Source of the DNA: Cyclobacteriaceae bacterium
GTDB lineage: Bacteria; Bacteroidota; Bacteroidia; Cytophagales; Cyclobacteriaceae
Assembly (NCBI GenBank): GCA_020436085.1
Contig: JAGQYM010000003.1
Span: forward strand, 1-64,000
Direction of reading: 5' to 3'
Length of the DNA: 64,000 bases
Numbering within the stretch: the stretch's first letter is position 1; each line of letters begins with the position of its first letter. Below the pieces are notes generated by a model. It searched no databases. It saw only the letters and a list, made by a program, of their open reading frames with translations, and was not told where the DNA came from. A program made the translations under genes and the position numbers. This document shows, piece after piece, positions 25,422 through 33,440 of this stretch.

Positions 25422-26650
25422 TGAAACTGGCACTTAGTTACACAGATGTAATTAATGGGAAGTTTACACTTGGCTCAATTAACCTGATGATGGTATTTCA
25501 GGTAAATTGTCCGGGTTGTTTTATTCACGGGTTTCCTTTGTTGAAGGAATTGCAAGCACACTATAACAACAAACTTTCCTGCTTTGCTCTCGCTACTGTA
25601 TTTGAAGATTTTCACTTAAATACAGAAGAGCATGTGCGGTTATTGGTTAATACCGGTGGGCTTATAGGTGAAACATTAAGGTCACAGGAAGCTGGCCATT
25701 TAAATTGGGATAGTTCCACGTTGTCAGTTCCTGTTCTTATTGATGAGTTTGTCAATCAATCCGAATTAAATCAATCCGAGTTTGTTAATCGCATAATCCA
25801 AAACATGGTTGATCCAAATATAACCACCGCCTTAGAACAGGAAAATATGAGAGCTACGCTAAAAAATTATTTTAGTCAACTGCCTAAATGCGGAAAGACG
25901 TTTGCGGAAAATCTAATGCGGGGCACACCTTCATTTTTTCTGTTCACCGATTCCATGGACATCTTAGTACAGTGGTTTGGTCATGCTGACAGTTCAGCGA
26001 TTAAAAATAATTTAGATATATTTATCAATAAAAAAATGGGTAAGTCTCCTTTCGATTTAAAGCATCAGAATGAAAATATCGACAGCCGGATTATTGCGGC
26101 CATGGAACGAATTTCACAAGCCTTTAGAGTTTTACTGTGGAATGAAAGCAAGGAACTTTCGTTAAGTCCAATCCAAATACAAATACTTATTTTCCTGATG
26201 TTTCACAGCGAGGCGAAACGAAAAGTAAGTTATCTGGCAGAGGAATTCAATATGACCAAGGCCACCATTAGCGATTCAATAAAGGTACTTGAGCAAAAAA
26301 AGTTTATTCGAAAGGAATATGAGCCGCATGATACCCGCAGTTATATCATCTACCTCACCACCAAAGGACTGGAAATAGCGAAACGGACGGCCTCCTTTAC
26401 AAATCAGATACAAGAACCGATTGCCCGACTACTCGCTGAAGACAAAGAGAATTTATTGATTAGCCTGATGAGTATTATTCAGCACTTAAATAAAACAGGG
26501 GTGATTACCATACAACGTATGTGTAAAACGTGTGTGCATTTTTCCCCAGGAAGTGGCAAGACCCAACACTTTTGTAACTTGCTTAATCAAAAGCTATTAG
26601 ACAGAGACCTACGTATTGACTGTCCTGAACATGCATTCATAGTGAAATAG
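25421..26650 (+). CDS. Thioredoxin-like / MarR HTH fusion with C-terminal Cys motif
   Basis: 409 residues from ATG 25421, chosen because it overlaps the previous stop (TGATG). Residues 1-200 look like a thioredoxin/peroxiredoxin-type domain with Cys-Pro-Gly-Cys at 30-33 (VFQVNCPGCFIHGFPLLKEL) and GTPSFFLFTDS near 180. Residues 220-340 are a MarR winged helix (LSPIQIQILIFLMF...VSYLAEEFNMTKATISDSIKVLEQKKFIRKEY...DTRSYIIYLTTKG). The tail has four Cys, C-x2-C-x13-C-x15-C (CKTCVHFS...FCNLL...DCPEH), probably a metal or Fe-S site. This suggests a direct redox-sensing regulator. The start of the next gene lies 26 nt beyond the stop. Confidence 0.85.
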   Translation: MKLALSYTDVINGKFTLGSINLMMVFQVNCPGCFIHGFPLLKELQAHYNNKLSCFALATVFEDFHLNTEEHVRLLVNTGGLIGETLRSQEAGHLNWDSSTLSVPVLIDEFVNQSELNQSEFVNRIIQNMVDPNITTALEQENMRATLKNYFSQLPKCGKTFAENLMRGTPSFFLFTDSMDILVQWFGHADSSAIKNNLDIFINKKMGKSPFDLKHQNENIDSRIIAAMERISQAFRVLLWNESKELSLSPIQIQILIFLMFHSEAKRKVSYLAEEFNMTKATISDSIKVLEQKKFIRKEYEPHDTRSYIIYLTTKGLEIAKRTASFTNQIQEPIARLLAEDKENLLISLMSIIQHLNKTGVITIQRMCKTCVHFSPGSGKTQHFCNLLNQKLLDRDLRIDCPEHAFIVK

Positions 26651-26676
26651 TGGCTTACGAAGAAAAAAATGAATTT

Positions 26677-26994
26677 ATGAAAACCTATGTCGAGCCCTCT
26701 TACACTCCCGTACACTATGAATATCGCGAAATCATTGAAGAAGAAATAGTGAAGCAACGGAGTGGAAAGGTTTTCTATTTCAATCAAACCGGTGTAGTCG
26801 ATAGCCTGGAAGGTATGGTGGTGGCCCTGACAGAGGTTACTGGAAAGGGTTTATTTATTAATCTGGATACCCACGCTACTATTCGTATTGACCGCATCAT
26901 CACCCTGTTTGGCATCCCTGGTGCTGCGTATAACGAATATGACGCCCATGCAAACGCTTGCATGGAATGCAATTACGGAGAAGATTGGGAGTAA
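26677..26994 (+). CDS. Small Rof/Sm-like protein with C-terminal CxxC
   Basis: About 105 residues from ATG 26677; a GTG at 26650 overlapping the previous stop is possible. The pattern VEPSYTPVHYEYREIIEEE and then GMVVALTEVTGKGLFINLDT plus ATIRIDRIITLFGIPG resembles the Sm-like Rho-binding (Rof) fold found in small Bacteroidota proteins. The tail has CMEC. Similar proteins neighbour oxidase/NO genes in relatives, as far as I recall. Function unproven. Confidence 0.6.
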   Translation: MKTYVEPSYTPVHYEYREIIEEEIVKQRSGKVFYFNQTGVVDSLEGMVVALTEVTGKGLFINLDTHATIRIDRIITLFGIPGAAYNEYDAHANACMECNYGEDWE

Positions 26995-26998
26995 ATAG

Positions 26999-27020
26999 TA
27001 GTGGATACATTTGTCCACTA
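26999..27020. promoter_or_regulatory. Rrf2-type operator 1
   Basis: The arms TAGTGGA (26999-27005) and TCCACTA (27014-27020) form a perfect 7-bp dyad with an 8-nt spacer. The operator covers the -33 box TTTG at 27010-27013 of the rrf2 promoter. A similar dyad lies at 27511. Confidence 0.7.
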
Positions 27021-27040
27021 TATAAATTAATCTATCTTTG
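27010..27040 (+). promoter_or_regulatory. Promoter of rrf2 gene (TTTG-N19-TATCTTTG)
   Basis: TTTG at 27010-27013 and TATCTTTG at 27033-27040 are separated by exactly 19 bp, a full match to the Bacteroidota housekeeping promoter. The start codon follows at 27061. Overlap with the dyad at 26999-27020 implies repression. Confidence 0.75.
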
Positions 27041-27060
27041 CTTTTACAAAGGGAAAGGAT

Positions 27061-27495
27061 ATGTTTTCAAAAGCCTGTGAATACGGAACACGCGCTGCCA
27101 TTTATATTGCAGAGCAATCGCTGGAAGACAGAAAAGTAAGTCTGAAGGAGGTTGCTGAAGCGATTGATTCCCCTGAGGCCTATACTTCAAAAATACTGCA
27201 GCTTTTATCCCATAACCAACTTATCATTTCTGAGAAAGGTCCTGCCGGAGGTTATTACATGGATAAAGCAAAACTTGAGAGGGTAACGCTTAGCAAAATA
27301 GTATTTGCCATTGATGGCGACAACGTATATAAAGGCTGTGGTTTGGGGTTGCAGAAGTGTAATGAAAAAGTGCCATGCCCTGTTCACTTTCAATTTAAAA
27401 TAATTCGAGACCAACTTAAACAAATGCTTGAAACCACCACCCTAATGGATTTGGCGTTGGGCATGAAAGAAGGTTTATCAGTTTTGAAACGATAA
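27061..27495 (+). CDS. Rrf2 family regulator with three Cys (Fe-S type)
   Basis: 144 residues with the Rrf2 HTH (ACEYGTRAAIYIAEQ...VSLKEVAEAIDSPEAYTSKILQLLSHNQLIISEKGPAGGYYM). A Cys trio CGLGLQKCNEKVPC has spacing C-x6-C-x5-C, close to the [Fe-S] cluster sites of NsrR and IscR. Proteins of this type sense NO, redox state or Fe-S supply. A dyad covers its own promoter and a matching dyad precedes the oxidase operon, so it probably controls both. Whether it is NO-specific is not known. Confidence 0.93.
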   Translation: MFSKACEYGTRAAIYIAEQSLEDRKVSLKEVAEAIDSPEAYTSKILQLLSHNQLIISEKGPAGGYYMDKAKLERVTLSKIVFAIDGDNVYKGCGLGLQKCNEKVPCPVHFQFKIIRDQLKQMLETTTLMDLALGMKEGLSVLKR

Positions 27496-27510
27496 AAAAA
27501 TTTTAACCTA

Positions 27511-27534
27511 TTAGTGGACATAATTATCCATTAA
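27511..27534. promoter_or_regulatory. Rrf2-type operator 2, before the oxidase operon
   Basis: TTAGTGGA (27511-27518) and TCCATTAA (27527-27534) are separated by 8 nt, the same half-sites (TGGA-N8-TCCA) and spacing as at 26999. It lies 11 nt before ATG 27545. No clear TAnnTTTG box is seen near it. Confidence 0.65.
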
Positions 27535-27544
27535 TATTCAGAAT

Positions 27545-29287
27545 ATGGAAAATAATGCTCTGTTAAGTGAGACCGGGATAATCATTACGCTTGTATTGAT
27601 AGTCATTCCGGTAATTGCCGCTTTGTTGATTGTCATTTACAAAATCTACGGTATAGTTAATGGCCTTGTGCGGAAAAGGGAATTGGAGAAATTCAATGAA
27701 TATTTAAAAGGATTAAGTCAGGAAGAAGTTAAGCAATTGGAGCAAAGAAAAAGAGAACTTGAATTTGCGCTGTCAAATAATGAATTAGCTGGAGACATAA
27801 AACTTTCCGATAGCAGGGGGCTACTAGCTAGTATTAATAGTGCAGAAGAACTTCGTTTTGTAGAGAAAAAGAAAAAAAGTCAGCCTCGTCCTTATATAGA
27901 ACCCAAATTGAGCAGGCTCATATTGTGGTATCTGGGATGCGCAGTGTTTTGGCTTATATTCGGCACAACTGTTGGCGAATATGTGGGTATCAAATTCGTT
28001 GCGCCTGATGTGGATCATATCAGTTGGCTGAGTTTTGGCCGACTCCGGCCGGTACATACCAATGCCGTTTTCTGGGGCTGGGCTTCTATGGCCATGATGG
28101 GCCTCGCGTATTATGTGGTGCCACGAATAAGCAATGCACCGTTGGCGAGTATCAAAACAGGCTATTACACTCTGGTTCTAATCAATATTTCCGTCATCCT
28201 GGGCAGTATAACCTTGATGGCCGGTATTAACAATGGTGGTGGGGAATATCGCGAATATATTTGGCCGGTAATGGTCTTATTCGGAATTGGAATAATCCTT
28301 TCCATTTGGAATTTCATAAAAACAATTGCACGCAGAAGTAACAAAGAGATTTATGTTTCTAACTGGTACATCATTTCAGCAATGATGTTTCTATTGGTAA
28401 TCGCGGTGGTAGCATATTGGCCGGGCTGGCAAAACGGATTGGGCGAAACTATTGTGCAGGGTTATTACATGCATCAGGGTGTCGGTATGTGGTTTATGCT
28501 ATTCAATCTTGGATTGATGTATTATTTCCTTCCCCAGCAACTTAACAAACCCATCTACTCCTATAGTCTGGGCATACTTGCCTTTTGGGCGCAGATCCTT
28601 TTCTATACACTCATTGGAACCCATCATTTTATTTTCAGTGCTATACCCTGGTGGTTACAAACCATTGCTATTGTGGGTAGTGCAGGAATGGTTATACCGG
28701 TAGTAGCCGGCACCACCAATTTCTTAATGACGTTTAATGGTTCATGGCATAAGCTTTCAGGCAGTTACACACTTCCATTCTATTTGATTGGTATCATCTT
28801 CTATTTTACAGGTTCGCTACAGGGCACCGCTGAAGCATTTCGGTTTACCAATCTGATCTGGCATTTTACTGATTTCACCATAGCTCATTCTCACCTCACC
28901 ATGTATGGCATTATCACTTTTATGCTGTGGGGATTTATCTACACACTGGTGCCCAGACTAACAGGAAAAGAACCTTCGCAAATAATAGTAGGCGCCCATT
29001 TCTGGCTGGCACTTATTGGTCTGCTCTTTTACACATTTCCGCTCATGTATGGCGCTACACTTAGGGGACTCATGTGGATGGAAGGAACAAAATCATTTAT
29101 CGAAAGTGTGGAACTCATGGCTCCTTATTGGCTTTGGCGCGCCATTGGTGGGTCACTGATGTGGTTATCACACATCCTTTTTGCTTACAACTTCTATGTG
29201 ATGGTGAAGAGCAAGGAGAAAATAGGTATACCTCTCTCGCCAGCAGAAATATTAGTGGCAAAAGAAGAGTTGGAAAGCAAGCTTTGA
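27545..29287 (+). CDS. ccoN: cbb3-type (C-family) heme-copper oxidase subunit I
   Basis: 580 residues. An N-terminal membrane helix and a charged linker (to about residue 125) precede the 12-helix core. Ligands are visible: RPVHTNAVFWGW (low-spin heme His), YYMHQGVGMWF (CuB His), THHFIFSAIPWW (CuB His-His) and TIAHSHLTMYG (heme His residues). The helix VII stretch PIYSYSLGILAFW keeps the Tyr that cross-links to the CuB His in cbb3 oxidases, which favours O2 reduction over NO reduction. It is the first gene of an operon behind Rrf2 operator 2. Confidence 0.9.
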   Translation: MENNALLSETGIIITLVLIVIPVIAALLIVIYKIYGIVNGLVRKRELEKFNEYLKGLSQEEVKQLEQRKRELEFALSNNELAGDIKLSDSRGLLASINSAEELRFVEKKKKSQPRPYIEPKLSRLILWYLGCAVFWLIFGTTVGEYVGIKFVAPDVDHISWLSFGRLRPVHTNAVFWGWASMAMMGLAYYVVPRISNAPLASIKTGYYTLVLINISVILGSITLMAGINNGGGEYREYIWPVMVLFGIGIILSIWNFIKTIARRSNKEIYVSNWYIISAMMFLLVIAVVAYWPGWQNGLGETIVQGYYMHQGVGMWFMLFNLGLMYYFLPQQLNKPIYSYSLGILAFWAQILFYTLIGTHHFIFSAIPWWLQTIAIVGSAGMVIPVVAGTTNFLMTFNGSWHKLSGSYTLPFYLIGIIFYFTGSLQGTAEAFRFTNLIWHFTDFTIAHSHLTMYGIITFMLWGFIYTLVPRLTGKEPSQIIVGAHFWLALIGLLFYTFPLMYGATLRGLMWMEGTKSFIESVELMAPYWLWRAIGGSLMWLSHILFAYNFYVMVKSKEKIGIPLSPAEILVAKEELESKL

Positions 29288-29302
29288 AAAACAAAATACA
29301 GG

Positions 29303-30316
29303 ATGGAATTCTTTAACAATCACAAAAAACTATTCGGAACAGCCTTAGCACTTTTTGTTGCGTTGACCATCATAGTGGCCATACTACCGGCTATCAACAA
29401 TCAACAAAACAATGCACCACTTCCCAACGCAGTGGAGCTAAGCGAAGAAGCCTTCTTAGGTAAGAAGAGTTTTATTGCCAATGGTTGTGTGGCGTGTCAT
29501 ACTCAGCAAGTGCGCAACGTGGACATGGATAAGATATGGGGCAACCGACCAGGCATTGCTGCAGATTATGCAGGCATCGCGCGCACGGGTTTATGGATTA
29601 ATACAGCAACCCTTATGGGCACTGAACGCACCGGGCCTGACTTAACCAATGTGGGTGTGCGCCAGCCAAGTGCAGCCTGGAATCTATTGCATTTATATCA
29701 ACCTCGAACTGTTGTTGAACAATCTATTATGCCGGCCTATCCATGGTTGTTTGAAACTAAAGAAGAACTGAACGAGGATGATGTGGAAGTAATCGTGCCA
29801 GATGAGTTCAGAAAGGGAGTTAAAGGAAAAATAGTAGCTTCTAAAGAGGCGTTGCATCTGGTGGCCTATCTGCAGAGTTTAAAACAGACCCCCTTGCCCG
29901 ATGGTAAACCGGCTTCTGATTTTCTGTATCAAAAGAAAAAACAAGAAAGCGACAATGCACAATCAGATCAACCCTCACTGCTTCCGGATGGAAATCTACT
30001 TTACGTCAACAATTGCCAGGCCTGCCACCAGGCAAATGGTGAAGGTCTGAAAGGTGCTTTTCCACCGCTGAAAGGAAGTACAGTTGTATTAGGTGATGAC
30101 CTCGAATTATTTGTAAACATTATTATGCTGGGCTATGACGCCAGGCCTGAGTATGCTACCATGAATGCTGTAGGGTTGGATAATAAACTAACGCCCGAAG
30201 AAGTGACGGCCATTATCAACCATGAAAAAACAAGTTGGGGTAATAATGCTAAAACTGTAACACTGGAGGAAGTAAACAAAATAGTTGAGTATATAAATGT
30301 AACCGCTAAAAAATAA
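29303..30316 (+). CDS. ccoO: CcoO-type cytochrome c fused to a second cytochrome c domain
   Basis: 337 residues with an N-terminal membrane anchor (GTALALFVALTIIVAILPAI). The CcoO domain carries heme motif GCVACHTQQVRN and the family block TERTGPDLTNVGVRQP...IMPAYPWLF. A second cytochrome c domain at the C-terminus has NCQACHQANGEGLKGAFPPL. Usually the second function is in a separate CcoP subunit. Here it is fused, and no ccoP or ccoQ gene follows. It passes electrons to subunit I. Confidence 0.9.
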   Translation: MEFFNNHKKLFGTALALFVALTIIVAILPAINNQQNNAPLPNAVELSEEAFLGKKSFIANGCVACHTQQVRNVDMDKIWGNRPGIAADYAGIARTGLWINTATLMGTERTGPDLTNVGVRQPSAAWNLLHLYQPRTVVEQSIMPAYPWLFETKEELNEDDVEVIVPDEFRKGVKGKIVASKEALHLVAYLQSLKQTPLPDGKPASDFLYQKKKQESDNAQSDQPSLLPDGNLLYVNNCQACHQANGEGLKGAFPPLKGSTVVLGDDLELFVNIIMLGYDARPEYATMNAVGLDNKLTPEEVTAIINHEKTSWGNNAKTVTLEEVNKIVEYINVTAKK

Positions 30317-30320
30317 CATT

Positions 30321-30557
30321 ATGGAACCAACAGAAATCTGGTTAGAAACGCTCATCACAAATACGCCTCAGGAAGGCAGGGATCTGGCTATCAAAATGGC
30401 GCGCAAGAGCATTGCAGCGATTCAAACAGATCCAGAAATACGGAAGAAATTGCGCCCGCAATATGCTAATGATACAGCCCAACTTATCGCATCATCGCAA
30501 GTGATTGCCACCGAATTTCAAACCGTTGCATCTGCCAACAACTACTGGAAAAAATGA
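30321..30557 (+). CDS. Small soluble helical protein of the oxidase operon
   Basis: 78 residues (EPTEIWLETLITNTPQEGRDLAIKMARK...), mostly helical, no signal or membrane segment and no Cys. It starts 4 nt after the cytochrome gene and overlaps the next by ATGA, so it is tightly tied to the operon. It has no recognised family. An assembly factor role is possible but unproven. Confidence 0.65.
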   Translation: MEPTEIWLETLITNTPQEGRDLAIKMARKSIAAIQTDPEIRKKLRPQYANDTAQLIASSQVIATEFQTVASANNYWKK

Positions 30558-30826
30558 AAAATCAAGTAAAATACCTCGGCTTACTTTTATTTATTCTTCT
30601 GGTGCATGGAAATTCATGGGCTTGCGAGGTATGCCAAAAGCAACAACCAAAAATTACTCAAGGTATTACCCACGGTGCAGGTCCCCAAAGTAATTGGGAC
30701 TGGGTAATCATTGCTGTGATTTCGGCTATTACACTGTTGACATTGATGTATTCTATTAAATACTTAGTTAAACCAAGCGAAGACAGCGCTGATCATATTA
30801 AACAATCGATACTATACAGTAAATAA
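30554..30826 (+). CDS. Small periplasmic/membrane protein with CEVCQKQQP motif
   Basis: 90 residues: signal peptide (LGLLLFILLVHGNSWA), then CEVCQKQQPKITQGITHGAGP, and a C-terminal membrane helix (WVIIAVISAITLLTLMYSIKYLV). The CxxC right after the cleavage site could be redox-active or bind copper or heme. It sits inside the oxidase operon, so copper delivery or an accessory subunit is possible. No named family was recognised. Confidence 0.7.
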   Translation: MKNQVKYLGLLLFILLVHGNSWACEVCQKQQPKITQGITHGAGPQSNWDWVIIAVISAITLLTLMYSIKYLVKPSEDSADHIKQSILYSK

Positions 30827-30827
30827 A

Positions 30828-31232
30828 ATGAATGAAGATAAAAGCAAAATTCTGCTTTTTGTTGACGAAGACCCGCAGCCAATTGCTGAGTTGACTACGC
30901 CCGTACAATTTGAATTTGATACCAGTAAATTGACGGATGGTGAACATATATTAAAAATCGTGAGCAAGTCGCCCGCTGGTAGGGAGGGAATTCGTATGAT
31001 AAATTTTACAGTACGCAATGGCCCTGCCATCGCGGTTGAAGGCTTGCGCGAAAAGGAGGTAGTAGATGGCATTATCCCCTTAATGATCAATGCTTATGAC
31101 AAAGGCAATCAAAATAAATTTATCATCGAGGGCAGCGAAACACCACAAAGCATACCGAGTTGGTTATGGATTTTACTCATTGCTTTTGCAGGATGGGCCG
31201 CGTACTATACCCTGACAAATTTTACCCTGTAA
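30828..31232 (+). CDS. Ig-like protein with C-terminal membrane anchor
   Basis: 134 residues without a signal peptide at the start. The beta-rich part (PVQFEFDTSKLTDGEHILKIVSKSPAGREGIRMINFTVRNGP) resembles an Ig-like fold, and the protein ends with a membrane helix (WLWILLIAFAGWAAYYTLTNF). It is placed 1 nt after the previous gene, so it is likely a tail-anchored part of the oxidase module. In relatives such a domain may be joined to a cytochrome c. Function unknown. Confidence 0.65.
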   Translation: MNEDKSKILLFVDEDPQPIAELTTPVQFEFDTSKLTDGEHILKIVSKSPAGREGIRMINFTVRNGPAIAVEGLREKEVVDGIIPLMINAYDKGNQNKFIIEGSETPQSIPSWLWILLIAFAGWAAYYTLTNFTL

Positions 31233-31250
31233 ATATTTCATTACTGAACA

Positions 31251-31640
31251 ATGAAACACGACATCTCTACACTCGATGACATCAAGTTACTCGTAGATAG
31301 CTTTTACGGCAAAGTGCGTGAAGATAATCTGTTGAAGGATATTTTCAACGAACGAATAGAAGACCGCTGGCCGCAACACCTCGAAAAAATGTATCGCTTC
31401 TGGCAAACTGTGTTACTTGAAGAGCACACGTATTTCGGAAGCCCCTTTGTGCCTCATGCAAAATTACCGGTAGAGCAACATCATTTTGAGCAGTGGGTAA
31501 AAATATTTAACAAAATAGTTGATGAACACTTTATTGGTGAAAAGGCGGAACGCGCGAAATGGCAAGGACAGCGCATGGCCGAAATGTTTCATTACAAAAT
31601 TGAGTATTACAAAAACAACTCCGCTGTACCATTGCTATAA
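31251..31640 (+). CDS. Group III truncated hemoglobin
   Basis: 129 residues with the trHb3 pattern LVDSFYGKVREDNLLKDIFNERIEDRWPQHLEKMYRFWQTVLLEE, then the proximal His region PVEQHHFEQWVKIFNKIVDE and the final MAEMFHYKIEYY. Truncated hemoglobins bind O2 or NO and can act as NO dioxygenases or in peroxide reactions. It follows the oxidase genes by 18 nt and is probably cotranscribed. This supports a role of the locus in coping with low O2 or NO. Confidence 0.92.
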   Translation: MKHDISTLDDIKLLVDSFYGKVREDNLLKDIFNERIEDRWPQHLEKMYRFWQTVLLEEHTYFGSPFVPHAKLPVEQHHFEQWVKIFNKIVDEHFIGEKAERAKWQGQRMAEMFHYKIEYYKNNSAVPLL

Positions 31641-31754
31641 TTTTTGTTACAGTTCCTATCATGCGACTACATACTCAAACTTTATGGCATGGAAATCATC
31701 AAGGCAATCTGTCTTGCCCCATTTTGGAATAAGATCTTTTAAAATTACGTCAAT

Positions 31755-32663
31755 ATGGATAAGGAAATAATCATCCGTGATATTGAAAATAAATATCAGG
31801 AATTAGGAGAAAACTCGGAATCTTATTTAAAAGGATTACTTCACGCCAAACCGATCAATTATTGGGATTACATTGAAGTAGACACACTCTTGTCGCTGCA
31901 AAAACCCAGAACCAACTTTAAAGACGAAGAAATATTTATCATGTATCATCAGGTAACCGAATTATTCCTGAAAATGATGGTACATGAAATAAAGCAATTG
32001 GTGAGTGAGTCTTTTGAAGAACCTATGTGGATAGAAAAATTAGATCGGCTAAACCGGTACACCCATATGCTCATTAATTCATTTGATGTAATGAAATACG
32101 GAATGAACTATGATGATTACAACACATTTCGCTACGCCTTAACTCCGGCCAGTGGTTTTCAGTCAGTAACGTTTCGCCTAATTGAGATTTATTGCACACG
32201 ACTGGACAATTTAATCAATGAAGAGGGTAAAAAAAGGCTACCCGAAAAACCCACTACCCAAGACTATTTTGAACACATCTACTGGAAAGATGCGGGCTAT
32301 GATAGGAAAACAGAAAAAAAATCTCTAACCCTTCGCCAATTTGAAGAAAGATATTTAGACGAATTAATTTCCTTGGCCAGCAAAACAACAGGCAATACTA
32401 TTGAAGACAAAGTGCTCAAAATGGAAAATTGCTCAGAAAAATTAATACAGAAATTAAAGGAGTTTGACTATCTGTATAATGTTGCCTGGCCTTTGGTTCA
32501 TTTAGGAACTGCTCAACATTATTTGGATGCAAAAGGAGAAACAAAAGCCGCAACAGGGGGCAGCGAATGGAAAAAATATTTACATCCAAAATTCCAACAG
32601 CGCAAATTTTTCCCAACACTATGGAGTAAAGAAGAATTAAGCAATTGGGGAAATAAACTTTAA
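31755..32663 (+). CDS. Tryptophan 2,3-dioxygenase-like heme protein
   Basis: 302 residues. The helical family signatures are YWDYIEVDTLLSLQKP, DEEIFIMYHQVTELFLKMMVHEI (active-site His region), FQSVTFRLIEIY, and the C-terminal heme part WPLVHLGTAQHYLDAKGETKAATGGSEWKKYL. True TDO opens the tryptophan indole ring. Here no kynurenine pathway gene is nearby, and all neighbours are NO/O2/iron proteins. It may therefore be a TDO-fold heme protein with another substrate. Upstream gap 31641-31754 holds nothing visible. Confidence 0.8.
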   Translation: MDKEIIIRDIENKYQELGENSESYLKGLLHAKPINYWDYIEVDTLLSLQKPRTNFKDEEIFIMYHQVTELFLKMMVHEIKQLVSESFEEPMWIEKLDRLNRYTHMLINSFDVMKYGMNYDDYNTFRYALTPASGFQSVTFRLIEIYCTRLDNLINEEGKKRLPEKPTTQDYFEHIYWKDAGYDRKTEKKSLTLRQFEERYLDELISLASKTTGNTIEDKVLKMENCSEKLIQKLKEFDYLYNVAWPLVHLGTAQHYLDAKGETKAATGGSEWKKYLHPKFQQRKFFPTLWSKEELSNWGNKL

Positions 32664-32674
32664 AACAAGCGGTT

Positions 32675-33412
32675 ATGAATATTCAAGAAAACAACATTAT
32701 CGGAGAATTGGTAGCAAACGACTATCGCACAGCATCAGTATTTAAAAAATACGGTGTTGATTTCTGCTGTCAAGGCAACAGAACCATTGCAGACGCTTGC
32801 ATGGCAAAAAAAGTTGACCCAAAATCGGTAATAACGGATTTAAACCAGATTAATCAAGAACAAGTCAGTGCTTCAACCGACTACAAATCGTGGCCCATTG
32901 ACCTATTGACGGATTACATAGAAAAAAAGCATCATCGCTATGTAGAAGATAAAACACAGGAAATAAAGCCTTATCTGGATAAAATTTGCAGTGTACACGG
33001 TGAACACCATCCGGAATTGTTTGAGATAAGAGATCAGTTCATTGCTTCTGCCGGAGAATTGGCAGCACACATGAAAAAAGAAGAGTTTATTCTATTCCCT
33101 TTCATTCGTAAACTGGCAAAGGCCAGGCAAGAAAATATGCTTATCGATGCGCCTTCATTTGGTACGGTACAAAATCCCATTGCAATGATGCATGAAGAGC
33201 ATAATATTGAAGGAGATCGATTCAGGAAAATAGAGGAGTTAAGTAATCACTACACACCACCAAATGATGCGTGCAACACCTATCGGGTAACGCTTGCCTT
33301 ACTTCATGAATTTGAACAGGATTTGCACCTCCATATTCATCTCGAAAATAATATTTTGTTTCCTAAGGCTATTGAAATGGAAGCTGAATTAATGAGACGT
33401 AAAGTCATGTAG
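32675..33412 (+). CDS. ric: Di-iron RIC/ScdA Fe-S cluster repair protein
   Basis: 245 residues. The N-terminal domain (ANDYRTASVFKKYGVDFCCQGNRTIADACMAKK) has the conserved Cys pair of the DUF542/ScdA domain. The hemerythrin-like domain that follows has His/Glu iron ligands (YIEKKHHRYVEDK, HGEHHPELFEI, HMKKEEFILFPFI, HEEHNIEGDRF, HLHIHLENNILFPK). Proteins of this type repair Fe-S clusters damaged by NO or peroxide. It starts 11 nt after the TDO-like gene. Confidence 0.93.
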   Translation: MNIQENNIIGELVANDYRTASVFKKYGVDFCCQGNRTIADACMAKKVDPKSVITDLNQINQEQVSASTDYKSWPIDLLTDYIEKKHHRYVEDKTQEIKPYLDKICSVHGEHHPELFEIRDQFIASAGELAAHMKKEEFILFPFIRKLAKARQENMLIDAPSFGTVQNPIAMMHEEHNIEGDRFRKIEELSNHYTPPNDACNTYRVTLALLHEFEQDLHLHIHLENNILFPKAIEMEAELMRRKVM

Positions 33413-33440
33413 TGTTTAAATTCTGATGAAATAATGAAAC

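Noticed and set aside
27545..29287. Nitric oxide reductase instead of oxidase
   Set aside because: The helix VII Tyr of cbb3 oxidases is kept and no NOR-type Glu near the active site was seen, so oxidase is favoured although not proven.
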